Shown here: in pieces, positions 18,462 through 28,826 of the stretch
How the letters are laid out: each line of letters opens with the position of its first letter
Numbering within the stretch: position 1 is the stretch's first letter
Position numbers and translations under genes: made by a program
Source of the DNA: Rhynchopus euleeides
Lineage: Eukaryota; Euglenozoa; Diplonemea; Diplonemida; Diplonemidae
Reading direction: 5' to 3'
DNA: 64,000 nucleotides
Assembly: GCA_963210315.1 (NCBI GenBank)
Contig: OY723289.1
Span: forward strand, 620,001 to 684,000
Notes under the pieces: model-generated
The model's input: the letters and a program-made list of their open reading frames with translations, nothing else
Told to the model about the DNA's origin: nothing
The model's database searches: none

Positions 18462-20111
18462 TCAAACCCGGCACTCATCAACAAGCCGAATCCCCGCAAA
18501 CCACTCCGAATCCGCCTCCTGGCGGGTAGCGGGGAGCAGGGTCTTGGGCCACCTCTTCTGACGGGTGCTCACACCCCCCACCGTCACCTCCTCCGAGGGC
18601 ACCAGGAGATCGCATTGGTAACCGTCGAGGTTGAAGGAGAACCCCTTGCAGCTGTCGTACCGCACGCAGGAGGTACAGCACGCCTTCGGCGACGCCGCCG
18701 ACACACGCACCTTCGCGGTGCCCGAGTTGAACTCCGGGAAGTACCGATACCCACGCTCGATAAAACAAGCCTCCTGGACAGGCTGCTGCTCCTCACCCTG
18801 CTGCGCAGGCGCCACCGACACAAAGGCAGAAGGCCCGCTCACCACGCTCATCCTCAGCCTCTTCTTCAGCGAACGCACAAACCGCAACGCCCCGAAGCTG
18901 ATGGTCGCATCGAGCACCTCCTCCGCAGCATGGGCCGACTCCGCCACCTCGCCCAGCCCCTCCGCCTGCCTCCGCACCGCGTAGTGCCCGATCCCAATCC
19001 CTGCCGAGCAGCACCCGGTGTCCTTCAGGCCTTGGGGGGACAGCGTCCCCCCGCTGAGCCACTTGGCACACTCCCCGCGATCGCCCCTCCCATTGGACCC
19101 GGTGTAATCGATGCACTGCTCGCCCTTCCACAGCGAGGATGTCCCGGGTGAGGTCGGGGCGTGGGGGCTTCCGGGAGAAGCCGCCACCACCGCCTTCCAA
19201 TCGCTTGTGTTAACAGGGTGGGCCAGGTTCCCGAAGTGGTCAGAGGTGGCGCAGGACCTGACGTTGTAGATCACCCGGCTCCCGCCGCACCGGGCTGCCT
19301 GCTGTGAGGAGCAGCTCCCCGCCGAGGTGAGAAATTTTTCAGACATCAGCCCCGGGGTGTTCTCTTGGGGGGCTCCCTGCTGCGGGGAGCTGAGAGGGCA
19401 GCTGAGCTCTTCCATCAGAGGGCTGATGTAGCTGGCATCGGGCGAGCAGTGGTCTGATATGTAGCTCGACAGGTCACACCCGATGTGTGGGTAGAGAAAT
19501 TCGTTCAGCGTGATGGGCGTGAGGTAGTTGACGTGCTCCGCGGCGTAGGCGTGGCACATTTTAGCAAACACGCAGCGGCGGGTGGAGGCACTGTCCCCAC
19601 TGCCGTTGCTGCCATCCTCTGAAGGGCACGACCCGGCGAGGCCCGACGAACCCACAGCCTCCTCAACGCTGGTGTTCGCAACGGTTGCAAAGGAGACCGC
19701 CTGGTTGAGGAGATAGCCAATGTGGCGCAGGTCCTTTTTCGTGAGGTCTGATTCATAGAACAGCCAGACGTGATCCACTCCGGAGGCTCTGTGGAGCTCG
19801 ACCCACTCTGCCACCGTTGAGGTCTGATCCCGTGAGATGAGTCCGCAGACCCCGAGATTCCACCGCGCGTCTCTCTCCGGGAGTGTTGCTCGTTGAGCCT
19901 CCACCAGCGCCACCGCAGGGTTGTCAGGGATATGCACCGCATCCGATGGCAGCCGCAGCGCTGCCGGAAACTCAGGCGTGCCCCCGAGCTGTTGGAGGAG
20001 CAGCCCCGATGCAGAAACCACAACTACGATCTGAAAAAATCTCCAGGTGCAGCCGCCAGAGGTGGGTTGGCGCCCAGCCCCCACGCTCCGCCACAGCGGG
20101 GGGTGCCGCAT
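18462..20111 (-). CDS. GT92-like type II glycosyltransferase with PAN/Apple-like tail
   Basis: The 549-aa product starts at the ATG at 20111. Upstream sequence in frame is low-complexity proline/histidine and unlikely to be translated. A short basic N-terminus precedes a hydrophobic anchor (residues ~24-42), giving a Golgi/ER type II layout. Residues ~85-125 (NLGVCGLISRDQTSTVAEWV, then LHRASGVDHVWLFYESD) match the start of the GT92/DUF23 glycosyltransferase fold. Residues ~183-208 correspond to the second conserved block, but the metal-binding D-x-D-E-F is replaced by T-L-N-E-F, so catalysis may be altered or lost. The C-terminal ~100 residues are cysteine-rich (CCTSCVRYDSCKGFSFNLDG) and look like a PAN/Apple carbohydrate- or protein-binding module. 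Substrate unknown. The long serine/glycine linkers between the blocks look like disordered inserts. Confidence 0.7.
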   Translation of the reverse strand: MRHPPLWRSVGAGRQPTSGGCTWRFFQIVVVVSASGLLLQQLGGTPEFPAALRLPSDAVHIPDNPAVALVEAQRATLPERDARWNLGVCGLISRDQTSTVAEWVELHRASGVDHVWLFYESDLTKKDLRHIGYLLNQAVSFATVANTSVEEAVGSSGLAGSCPSEDGSNGSGDSASTRRCVFAKMCHAYAAEHVNYLTPITLNEFLYPHIGCDLSSYISDHCSPDASYISPLMEELSCPLSSPQQGAPQENTPGLMSEKFLTSAGSCSSQQAARCGGSRVIYNVRSCATSDHFGNLAHPVNTSDWKAVVAASPGSPHAPTSPGTSSLWKGEQCIDYTGSNGRGDRGECAKWLSGGTLSPQGLKDTGCCSAGIGIGHYAVRRQAEGLGEVAESAHAAEEVLDATISFGALRFVRSLKKRLRMSVVSGPSAFVSVAPAQQGEEQQPVQEACFIERGYRYFPEFNSGTAKVRVSAASPKACCTSCVRYDSCKGFSFNLDGYQCDLLVPSEEVTVGGVSTRQKRWPKTLLPATRQEADSEWFAGIRLVDECRV

Positions 20112-23100
20112 TGCTGGGTGAGGGAGGGGGGGAAGCGGGTGCTGGGAGAGTGAGTCAGTGAGCTGAGAGGGGGGGGCGAGGAGAGGGAAGGGGGATGGGT
20201 AAGGTGTGGTGGGGTGGGGGAGGGGGGGGTGGGGGTGGGGGGTAATTTTTCTGCTCGTTTTTTTTGTGCCCCCCAGGGGAGGCGGGGTTTTTTTCCCTCT
20301 TGTTTGCGTCGGGTCAAAACGCAAAGCTCGAAAAAATGGGGGACAGAATAGAAAACTGTGTGTGTGTGTGTGTGTGACCCCGACTGGTGTGATCGGGGGG
20401 TCAGGGGGTAGAGGTGCCGAACACACACACGTGGGTATTTGATGGAAGTAACACACCAACTTGGAAACACCCTGGAAACTACTCTGGTATGTTTTAAGTG
20501 TCTTTTAGTGGTCTCCGCTGCCACACACACGCGCACACTAAGTTTTGTTTGGGCAACCCTAAGCCTGTTGGACGGGACAAAGCTCTAATATTTAGAGCAG
20601 GTCGCGCTGAGCAAACACACGGATGCTACCACAGCACACGCCCTTCCACCCGGCTCAGATTTGGGAAAAATACGGGCAACGAAGGAGGGGACAAGCAAAA
20701 ATAGCCCTGCTCCAGAAACGCACACACCGGCTGCCGCTGATCCTCCTTCCCTGACGAGGGGGGAGGTGCGTCAGCAGTGTCCCACAGGCGCTGGGTGTGG
20801 CCGCGCTGTGGGTGTGTCAGAACTGCCTGCCAAGGGGTGTGTGTGTGTGTGTGTCGTGAAGTGAACTGCGGTATGTGCACAACGCAGACAATAGCAATGC
20901 ACACAGAAGGGCCAACCCCTCGCCGGGGAGGGGGTGGGAGGATAGGAGGCAGAATGCCCTGCCCACAGCACCCTACAATGTCGAGTAATACACACACAAA
21001 CCCTTACCCCCTCCTCACCCACAATCCGCAACCAGGCTTCGCCACCCTGGGTGGGTGTTGTTGCCCCTGTGAGGTGTGATGACACCCAAGCCAGACGGGG
21101 TGCAGAGGGGGTGGGGGTGGGGGGACACTTGCAGCCTGGCCTGTAGTGTGTCTGCAGCGGAGGGCAGGACAGATGGACGCCATCCATGATTCATGCACCT
21201 TATATGGATTTTCTAACAGTAGATTTTCGGTCGATGCGATGGCCTCCAGCGTGACAGGGGTGTTGACTGTAGATCACAGTGGGGACAGAAGTGCGCTAGG
21301 TTCAGCTGGTCTGATCCTGCAGATCACAGTGGGGACAGAGGTGTGCAGTGCATCCTTCACCTTTTTCGGATTCGCGGAGCCCCGTGGAGTTGCCGGCATG
21401 GCCCACTCTGGCAACCGCCTGAGCATATTGCTATGCCGGTTGCCCTGAAGGCATTCCAGGGAGAAGCGGCGGTCGGGGCGCAGGCTTTGTAGTGTGTCGC
21501 TCAATCGTCACACCGAGGGCGCGCACAACATCTGCGACAGAATGCGTGAAATCCACCACCTCCCTCGATGCGGTGGGGGGCGCACCCACCCGGTCCAGAT
21601 AGAGGGCGCGGTGCTCCGCTTTCCTCACTGCCCGGACGCTGAGGCCGTCATAGTCAACCAAACCCTCCGGTTGCGCACCAGTCACACCCCTCGTGCAGCT
21701 TGGGTGCCGTGCCATGTAGACCCACCCCCTGTCGGGCGTACCGCTAGGTCAGATTCACCACATACCACTCACACTCCCCGTGTGTTTGTTGTGTGGCTCG
21801 GGTTGAACCCCCCCCCCCGGCAGAGCCGTATCACAAAGGGGATGTGATGTCAAATTGGATGGTATGCAGAGGCAAACACGAGAGAGATGGTAAGAAATCT
21901 ATTGACGTCTGGATGCGAGAAGTGGCAGCGGCAAAAAAATAGATGGGAGGGTGGGGGTGGGGGTGGGGGTGAGGGTGAGGGTGGGGTGTGTGTGCTTCTG
22001 GACAACACGCCAACACACCAACTCATCGTCTCCTTATAGCCTCCCCCCACCCCCCCCCCCCCATACCGTTCCTACACCACATCCCTTTGTGTTGTTCTTG
22101 TTGTCTGGTTGTCTCTCAGCGCCGCCTCTCCCCTCCCCCCCCAACAACAACTCCACCCACCCACCCGTCCTCTCGCAGGATTCGCATTCAAAAAATCAAG
22201 AGATCGCGTGGGGAGGAGAAGGGGGGAGGGAGGGGGGTAGCCACCCCGCCCCGCGAGGCATAAAATAGAGAAAGTGTCGTGTGTGATCCGTTTTGCTTGC
22301 GAATTTTTTTTGGCATGGATCTTCAGGGAGGGAGGGGGAAGGTGGCAGCAACGCCCAGCGGGTCCCACGCTGTCACAGCGCTTGAGAGAGAGAGGGAGAA
22401 AGAGAGAAAAATGCGAAGGAGAAGAAGAAGAAGAAGGGGAAGAAAGGGGGGGGGGGGCGACTGTACCCCCCCCCATTCCCCTCCCGCAAACTCTCCCACA
22501 ACACCGCAATTTTCTTCCCCTCAAAATATCACCGCTATTTTATTTTCGCTGATTCACACTTTTTCTCCGTTTGTTGTCCGAAGAAGAGAGAGAGAGAGAG
22601 AGAGAGAACGGGGGGGGGGGGGGATGGCCTTAAAAATAGGGGGGGCGGCGGGGAGGGGGGTGTGTGTGGCGGGAGGAGATTTTAGTTGCCTTTTATTGTT
22701 TGTTTTTTTTTGCCCTCAACTGCTGAACAGAAGCGAGATTCCCTAGACAAAAAAAACAGGGCGTCACACTGGCACTGTTTGGCAAGGAGTGACAAGGCAC
22801 TCATCCACCACACCTCCTCCCTTTGCAGGATCCAGAAGCATAGAAGCGGGACGTTGTGAAGAAAGAGGTGGGGAGAGGTGGCGGTGGTGGTGGGGAGATG
22901 GGTGGGTATTACTGGCATTATTTCTCGAATCTATCTCGTTGCATCTGTACAACCATCACAGAACACCCTCCAACGTTACCGCTTCGAACTGGCTTTCCGT
23001 GCCACCTCCCCCCCCCCCCCCCCACTCACCTTCGCCTCTCGGGACAAATACCCGGGGTGTTGCCTTTTAGGTCTCGGCAATCGTAACCCAGAGGGACCTC

Positions 23101-24309
23101 GGCGACGCAGCCGAGAGGACACCCAGGCAGTCTGATATGGCATTCGGTGACCAGGATCACATAAACATTCCCCTCCCGGTCTGACAGAAGGGGGGAGGGG
23201 GGGGGGGGAGCGATATGGGAAGGGTGGCTATTTGAGTGTGTGTCGGCGGTGGTAGAAAAAACTGGGATCGCCGTGTTTTCTCGCCTCCACCCCCCCCCCC
23301 TCTCACACATACACACACACCCGCCCCGAATGGTGACTCATTGCCCCTTCGCAGAGAGGCGGCGCGGGGGTGGCTTGATTCACTGCTCTCTCGCCGGCCC
23401 GGTTACGTTTTAGTTTTTCCCGAATTCTCTTTTTGTTTTTGCCCCAGATTATGCCAAACCTGCTGCCAGGTTTTCTGCCCAAAAAAGAAGCTGTGATACG
23501 AATGTAAAACACTCAGAGCAAAGCTTTTAGCAGCCACCCTCTCCCCCAACTCCTCTGCCACCAATATACACGCTCCCCTGTGGTCTCCATGGCTCAAGAA
23601 AAGAAGACCTGCCAAATCTTACAAATGAGAATCATTTGCAATCGTGCAAACCCAGCATGCACTGTGATGACGACAGATGTCTGGCCCACGAGATAGCCAG
23701 ACAGTGTCCTAACACACTGCTGTCGGAAAGCGCTGGAGGTCCCCTGGAAATCGCCTTGGAACTACGTAAGAATTACGCAGATCGGGTTCTTCAGGTGCAC
23801 CAGGCTGAATCTATTATTATGAACGGGGTTCGGGTTGCCATTGCAGTTGGGTTATTTGTCCCCCCACCCCCCCCCCCCCACCCCCAGCCATGACGGACAG
23901 GCACCGTTGACTGTGTTTGCTAGCGGTAGCAACGGTTGAGATTTTTCAATCTTCCTTGGCGGTGTATCGGCCACCGCCCCTCCCCCACCCCACCCCACCC
24001 CCCAGAAAGACAAGAGCATTCGACGGGAATACCCGAAAGGTATTTGCAGTGCATGCAACCGTTCCTGATTGCTTTAGCAAACGAGGCACCAAATCAGGCA
24101 GGGTGCGTGCGTGTGTGTGTGTTTGGGGCAACCGTTCAGCGCCACACACACCTTGCAGCGCAAGGCGGGTGTGAGAAAGCCGACAGCGCGAGAAGCAACC
24201 GGAAAAGAAACCGGATCGACACCAGCCTTCCCCACTACGCCCCCGAAGGGCTTGAGAGGCAATGATTCACTTCCTGTTCCGACGATACGGAGACAGAGAT
24301 ATATCAATG
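20112..24309. other. Gene-poor, microsatellite-rich intergenic region
   Basis: The first ~350 bp upstream of the GT92-like start presumably hold its promoter and are G-rich on the plus strand. A (TG)n tract is at about 20355-20377, another at 20838-20853, a (GA)n tract at 22583-22606, and many poly-G or poly-C runs of 9-17 bases occur (22020-22060, 22450, 22610, 23010, 23870). A partial copy of the 18254 MITE is at about 23738-23806. I find no convincing gene. Confidence 0.6.
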
Positions 24310-24317
24310 ACTGCGCT

Positions 24318-25525
24318 CAGGCCTGGGCGGGGAACGAGCCCTTTTTCCGGGTTTTTTGGGTCGGGGAACCAGGTTTTTTCTAAGAATTTTTACAAGGGAT
24401 TTTTTGCTCGCCCCCCCACAGTTTCCAGGCGCGTGCCCGTCAGGCGGGACTTTTTCTCTGATTTCTCTCCGCGTCATCATGTGACAGCTCTCGGGTGATG
24501 CCCAGAGATGCTTGCGGCAGAGAGTGCCCCTCATGCGCGTTACAGCTGAAAATGAATGAGGATCATCTGGCACTCGTTCTCATCGGGGGTTGTGCTCCGC
24601 AGGGACTCAATACACCTTGGCACTCTCGCAGGGCTGGACATGCCAGCAGCTGGAGGACAGTTACAAAGCTGCCACTCCCCGACGCCACCCACCTGCTGGC
24701 CCCTTCAGGTCTGAAAGCCCAAAAGCTCCCGGGGATTTTTGCAGTGGTGCGCACCATATTCAGCACAGTAGGGTGATCTCTCCGATTTTCCAAAACTGCT
24801 GGTTTACTGGTTTGGGGAACGGTCGTCGGCAGACCGTTGAAATGCTCGTGTTAGCAAGGCACACTCACGTTTCAGGTAGCGTGTTGCGTGTCACGCATGT
24901 CGCGAACGCGGCAAGTGTACCTCCCAGGTGGGGAAGCCCGACCTCCTGTCCGATGTCAGTCAGGCTTCGAAGAAGCGCTTCATGGATGTGGTGCTGACCT
25001 CCTACGCTGCACTGTACCCGGGGAAGTGAGATAGATGGACGGGCACACGCTACATGGGGGGTCTGGGGGGCGGAGCCCCCCAGCCGCCGGAGGCCACGGT
25101 AGCGAACATCTGTTCGTGTGGGCGTACAGATTCTGTGCGAGTTGGCTGCGTCCTCAGAGGCGACTGGAGTGGTTGGACCCCGACCTGATGGGATTCGAAG
25201 GACTTGAGTACGAGACGTATGCCACAGGGGGGTCTGGGGGGCGGAGCCCCCCAGCCGCCGGAGGCCACGGTAGTGAACGTCTGGCTCTCCAGTTGGCCAG
25301 CAAGGCGAACGGTACGGGGGACAGACTTCCCTTCCATCCTTGTGCGCGCCCTGTCGACTGGGGAAAACTTAGAAAACGTTTTTTCCTCTGCGAAACAACC
25401 TTAGAAAAAAAATCCCCTAACAAAATTCTTAGAAAAAAACTTTTTTCCCCCTTACAAAAATTCTTAGAAAAAAAGTTCAGAATCCTGAAAGTGGGGAACA
25501 AGCCCCCCAGTTAGGAACAGCCCTG
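24318..25525. mobile_element. Non-autonomous hAT element N1, copy 1
   Basis: The ends are CAGGCCTG (left) and CAGCCCTG (right, reverse complement CAGGGCTG). Identical 8-bp flanks ACTGCGCT lie at 24310-24317 and 25526-25533, so the insertion is well defined and hAT-like. The 1208-bp element encodes no transposase. It contains two R58 hairpin repeats and a direct pair GGGGAACRAGCCC near its two ends. The second copy is inverted at 47336-48742. Confidence 0.9.
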
Positions 25526-25990
25526 ACTGCGCTCCAACATATTTTTTTTGAGCAACTGGCAAATCAGAAACTAGGAGGCACGGTGACGGTGGGGCGAGGC
25601 GGGTAGCAGACAACTGACAACCTTGTCCGACACAACGGGGCAGCAGAAACAAGGCAGCTGAAAGGGTGGGGCGGGTGGGGCGGGGCTCGGATGAGTCGTT
25701 TTTTTTGTATATTTTTTTGCGACTTACAAACAGGCATGTAGCTTGGGGGGTCCAGCTGGTCTCGAGACCAGCAGTTGCCTATGTTGCTGGTCTGGGGGGA
25801 AAAAAAAAAGTATAAATCCGGGAAACCCCAGAATTTTTTTTGGTGGGGGGGTTTTCCCTCACACCAGGCCGAAGATGTACCCTGCAGCAGGCCCGAACCA
25901 CGAGGATTTCGGCTCCCGATGACTGCTTCTCGCGCAGGACTGGGTTCCGACCTGATGTCGGAGAGATCCACACCGTGTTCAGCCCGGAAG

Positions 25991-26051
25991 GAACAGATGT
26001 TCACTACCGTGGCCTCCGGCGGCTGGGGGGCAGAGCCCCCCAGACCCCCCT
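25991..26051 (+). repeat. Dispersed hairpin repeat (R58)
   Basis: This plus-strand copy reads GAACAGATGTTCACTACCGT and onward, ending with the CTGGGGGGC..GCCCCCCAG stem. It is not inside an element whose ends I can define, so R58 can occur on its own. Confidence 0.85.
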
Positions 26052-26080
26052 GTGGCTTGTGTTTGTCAATATGCGACTGT

Positions 26081-26185
26081 GGGGTTCTTCGCTACCGTCG
26101 AGTTTTCGTCAAAGTGCGGCGATTTCTTCCTATGCATACATAGGAAATGCACGAACACACCGTTTCGGCACCGTAGCGAAGACCC
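26081..26185. mobile_element. Diverged foldback element (CTTCGCTACSGT)
   Basis: Inverted ends GGGGTTCTTCGCTACCGT and ACCGTAGCGAAGACCC enclose a ~70-bp loop. ACTGT follows the right end and precedes the left end, a possible 5-bp target duplication. The termini resemble the GGGGGYCTTCGCT family, but the duplication length differs, so membership is tentative. Confidence 0.5.
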
Positions 26186-26626
26186 ACTGTGGCGCTGTGT
26201 ACTCCGTGCCTCCGGACGCGCTCCGGAGAACCCGGTGTTCGGTCAGGACAAGATTATGGCCGAAGCGCCGGAAAATACCCCAGACCAGCAGAACCAGCAA
26301 AAATCTGAAAATCCGATTTCAAGCTACGTGCCTGCTTACAAACAACGGGGAATCATAAAAAGGCGACGCTTTTCACAAACCGCTGGGCAATCCGGGGAGC
26401 GCTGGCGCCCCGAGCAGCAGCATGCAGCAGGGGGGGAGTGGGTGTGGGCTGTGGGGACAGTGCCAGGGGCTGCTGATACCACGGGTGGTGGCGGCAGCAC
26501 GCTAAGCCCCTTGGTCTAACCCTCCTTGCAGAGGGGGGTGTGCGAGGCTGTGGCGGCGGTTTGGCAAGGCAGCCACAGGAGGAATACCGGGCTCTAGCGT
26601 TGGGTGCACAGGTGGGTCTCCGGTGA

Positions 26627-27232
26627 TTAGCTGACGGGCTCGGTCTCCTTCGCCTCCTCTTCCACAGGCTGGACACCCTGGAGGGAGCCAGCGGCCAGCA
26701 GGGCCACGATGTTGATGATGGTGAAGACGATGCAGCCGACGTAGAAGGGGATCGCGTAGTTCAGGTAGAAGTACTCCTTCAGGCACACCTTGGTGGAGAT
26801 GTTCTGGCACCAGTAGCACTCATCGTACATGTTTGCGGAAATCCCGAGGGCGGTGATCAGGAACACGAAGTTGAAGGCCTGGCACCCGATCCCGACAAGT
26901 CCCTGCCATGCGGCACCCTGGTACGAACCGAGCGAGTGCACCAGCACCGCCAGCACGGAGACAATTGCCACCATGAAAGAGACACCCTTGATGTAACGCC
27001 CACGGTGCTGATGGTCCTCGCACTTCTGCGCCTGCATGAAGCTCTCCTTCTCATCCCACGTGTAGCCGTACTGGTCGTACAGCAGCCCGATCCCGTACGG
27101 GTACGTAGCACCCTGCAGGGTGACGTCGTCCTTCAGCGTCATCAGACTGCGCCCGCTCGACATGCACAGCGTCGTCAGGCAGACCACTGCCGTCGTCAGC
27201 ACCCCCGCGCACACGTGCCCACCCTGTGCCAT
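26627..27232 (-). CDS. Four-transmembrane protein, copy 1
   Basis: The 201-aa product begins at the ATG at 27232. Frame open upstream to 27949 is not needed: homology with the paralogue stops shortly 5' of this ATG. Hydrophobic segments lie at ~8-26, ~83-101, ~112-132 and ~160-182. A ~55-residue loop rich in tyrosine lies between TM1 and TM2, and a cysteine-rich loop (YDECYWCQNISTKVC) with an N-glycosylation-type NIS site lies between TM3 and TM4. The C-terminus is acidic and ends EEEAKETEPVS, predicted cytosolic. The topology recalls tetraspan/MARVEL-type vesicle proteins, but I recognise no family signature, so no function is assigned. The paralogue at 48972-49577 differs at residues 60 (D/N) and 90 (I/M). 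Confidence 0.75.
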   Translation of the reverse strand: MAQGGHVCAGVLTTAVVCLTTLCMSSGRSLMTLKDDVTLQGATYPYGIGLLYDQYGYTWDEKESFMQAQKCEDHQHRGRYIKGVSFMVAIVSVLAVLVHSLGSYQGAAWQGLVGIGCQAFNFVFLITALGISANMYDECYWCQNISTKVCLKEYFYLNYAIPFYVGCIVFTIINIVALLAAGSLQGVQPVEEEAKETEPVS

Positions 27233-28017
27233 CTTGAGTCCGGTTTCTTTGGGTGCACAGAACTGCAGGTGATGGTGTGGTGTGGTGGAAGTGGTTTTCG
27301 TAACACCAGAAGTGATATAAAACGACGCAAATGGGTTGATGCAGGTGGCGAGGCAGGGGTAGCAGGGGGTGATGCAGCGAAACTGTGTGCTCTCAAGCCA
27401 CTTGACAGGCAAGACTATGCCCCGAACTCCAGCCGATGAGAACGAGATGTGACACCAGACAACACGATATCTCAGAAAGAGTGAGCGCAATGATCTCGTA
27501 TGTTGGGCCGTTGGGACGCGCAAACAACAACAAGAAGAGGGGGAGGTGGTGCGACTACCCTTTCCCGGGATATTCGGCGAGAGGGAGAGGGGGAAGATCA
27601 GAATCGCATCGACAATAAAGAAGGAAGCATGCTGTATGTCGTATGCCTGCCAACACAGTCGAAGTATCACACGGTACGGGGAAAGTGGGGCGGCTGCAGA
27701 CCGCCTGGCACCATGTGATGAGACTAGAGAAAGCAAACAAGACGACAAGCCCTCTGGAAAGAAACACAGGAAAACAAGCAAGAATAGTAGCGCTCTCTCA
27801 GCAACAAGGCGGTTATATGACAGGGGGCACAGGAACTGCAGGCATGTGCACGCGATCCAGCACTGCTCCAGCATAACACCAGTGAGGTGAAAGCTTGGCC
27901 ACCGGACACTAAAGTCAGCAAGAGAGAGTGGCAGATAATTAAGCATCACTCGAAGTCTAAGGTATCAGGCGAACCCACACGAGGGTTTCCAGGCGTTCGA
28001 CAACATGCCACCAGTGA
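27233..28017. other. 5' flank of the four-TM gene; no further gene
   Basis: The first ~60 bp upstream of the ATG are shared with the paralogous gene and then similarity ends near 27293. The rest holds no recognisable coding or repeat feature up to the PA14-like fragment. Confidence 0.55.
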
Positions 28018-28196
28018 CTACACCTCCGATAGGAAGGCTTCCGGTGGCACCACTTGCCTTGGTCCAACAGGCGGCAGCCACTCCAACCGCAGCACTGCGT
28101 CTTCTGACGTCTGGTAGTATTCAAGGTGCACCCAGTGAGACCCCTCCTCCAGATGCAGCGATTGCGACTGCGTGTGGCTGTCCGACCCCCCAGAGC
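28018..28196 (-). pseudogene. C-terminal PA14-like fragment, severed from the G8 gene
   Basis: The minus-strand frame ending at the stop 28018-28020 gives 58 residues: LHLEEGSHWVHLEYYQTSED, then AVLRLEWLPPVGPRQVVPPEAF. The pattern 'aGxHxxxLEYyq...a.LrLEW...g..rqvvPxeaf' is the end of a PA14 domain (carbohydrate-binding beta-barrel found in adhesins and G8-type surface proteins). It abuts the left end of the hAT insertion at 28197. The N-terminal half of the domain is absent. The G8 gene fragment on the same strand abuts the other end of the transposon at 34314. I infer that both are halves of one gene. The bases at the junction do not join in frame, and no 8-bp duplication is present, so a piece of the gene has been lost. 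Confidence 0.6.
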
Positions 28197-28246
28197 CAAA
28201 GATGGAAAAATACACTGACCCAAAATAATAAAATACAAAATACAAT

Positions 28247-28355
28247 GGGGGCCTTCGCTACCAAGTGTGACTGAGTGAGAAAAAGTGAGCTCCAGCCCAC
28301 TTCCCCTCACTGACTGACGAGCTGTGACGAGCAGTGACTGGTAGCGAGGGCCCCC
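28247..28355. mobile_element. GGGGGYCTTCGCT foldback element, copy 1
   Basis: This 109-bp near-perfect hairpin element has ends GGGGGCCTTCGCTACC and GGTAGCGAGGGCCCCC and is flanked by AAT on both sides within decamers. The loop region carries GTGACTGAGTGAG-type short repeats. No coding capacity. Confidence 0.85.
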
Positions 28356-28479
28356 AATAAAATACAATAAAATACAATAAAATACAATAAAATACAATAA
28401 AATACAATAAAATACAATAAAATACAATAAAATACAATAAAATACAATAAAATACAATAAAATACAATAAAATACATAA
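28356..28479. repeat. AATAAAATAC decamer array
   Basis: About twelve perfect tandem copies of the 10-bp unit, twice as many as in copy A at 11958-12018, lie between a foldback element and the TA MITE. Copy-number difference at the same position of two hAT copies shows that the array is unstable. Confidence 0.95.
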
Positions 28480-28481
28480 TA

Positions 28482-28826
28482 CCGTATACGTAAATATTTT
28501 GGAACGTAAATATTATGGAACGTAAATATTATGGAACGTAAATATTTTGGAACGCTGGTGGGTTGGCGTTCCAGATTTTTTTCGTTCCATAATATTTACA
28601 GGGCTTTCTGCGACTCGGGGACTTGGACCAGGTGATCGGACGGCGTACAGAGTCCCTGACGGGACCTACTCGTGCACTTTTCGCGCGATTCCTGACGCAA
28701 GCCGTCCTCACCACCGAGTCCCGAACTGGCCCTGTAAATATTTTGAAACGTAAATATTATGGAACGGACCGGCCAAAAATGGGCCCGTTCCATAATATTT
28801 ACGTTCCATAATATTTACGTATACGG
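28482..28826. mobile_element. TA-target MITE (CCGTATACGTAAATATT), copy 1
   Basis: The 345-bp element has inverted ends CCGTATACGTAAATATT and a TA on each side (28480-28481, 28827-28828). The identical junction without the element is present at 12022-12023 in hAT copy A, proving the insertion and the TA duplication. Subterminal GGAACGTAAATATTWTGGAA repeats are present. The TA target is typical of Tc1/mariner-like MITEs. Confidence 0.92.

Larger units (their letters stand above)
25534..26618. other. Intergenic, repeats only
   Basis: This stretch contains one R58 hairpin copy (25991-26051) and a diverged foldback element (26081-26185). The remainder shows short, unconvincing frames. It is the 3' flank of the four-TM gene at 26627. 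Confidence 0.55.

Noticed and set aside
20112..24309. Several proline-, cysteine- or arginine-rich open frames of 60-150 codons
   Set aside because: They arise from poly-C/poly-G and microsatellite runs, occur in several frames at once, and show no family resemblance.
27233..27949. N-terminal extension of the four-TM protein to 440 residues
   Set aside because: The paralogue at 48972 shares sequence only from just upstream of the chosen ATG, and the extension is not similar between copies.
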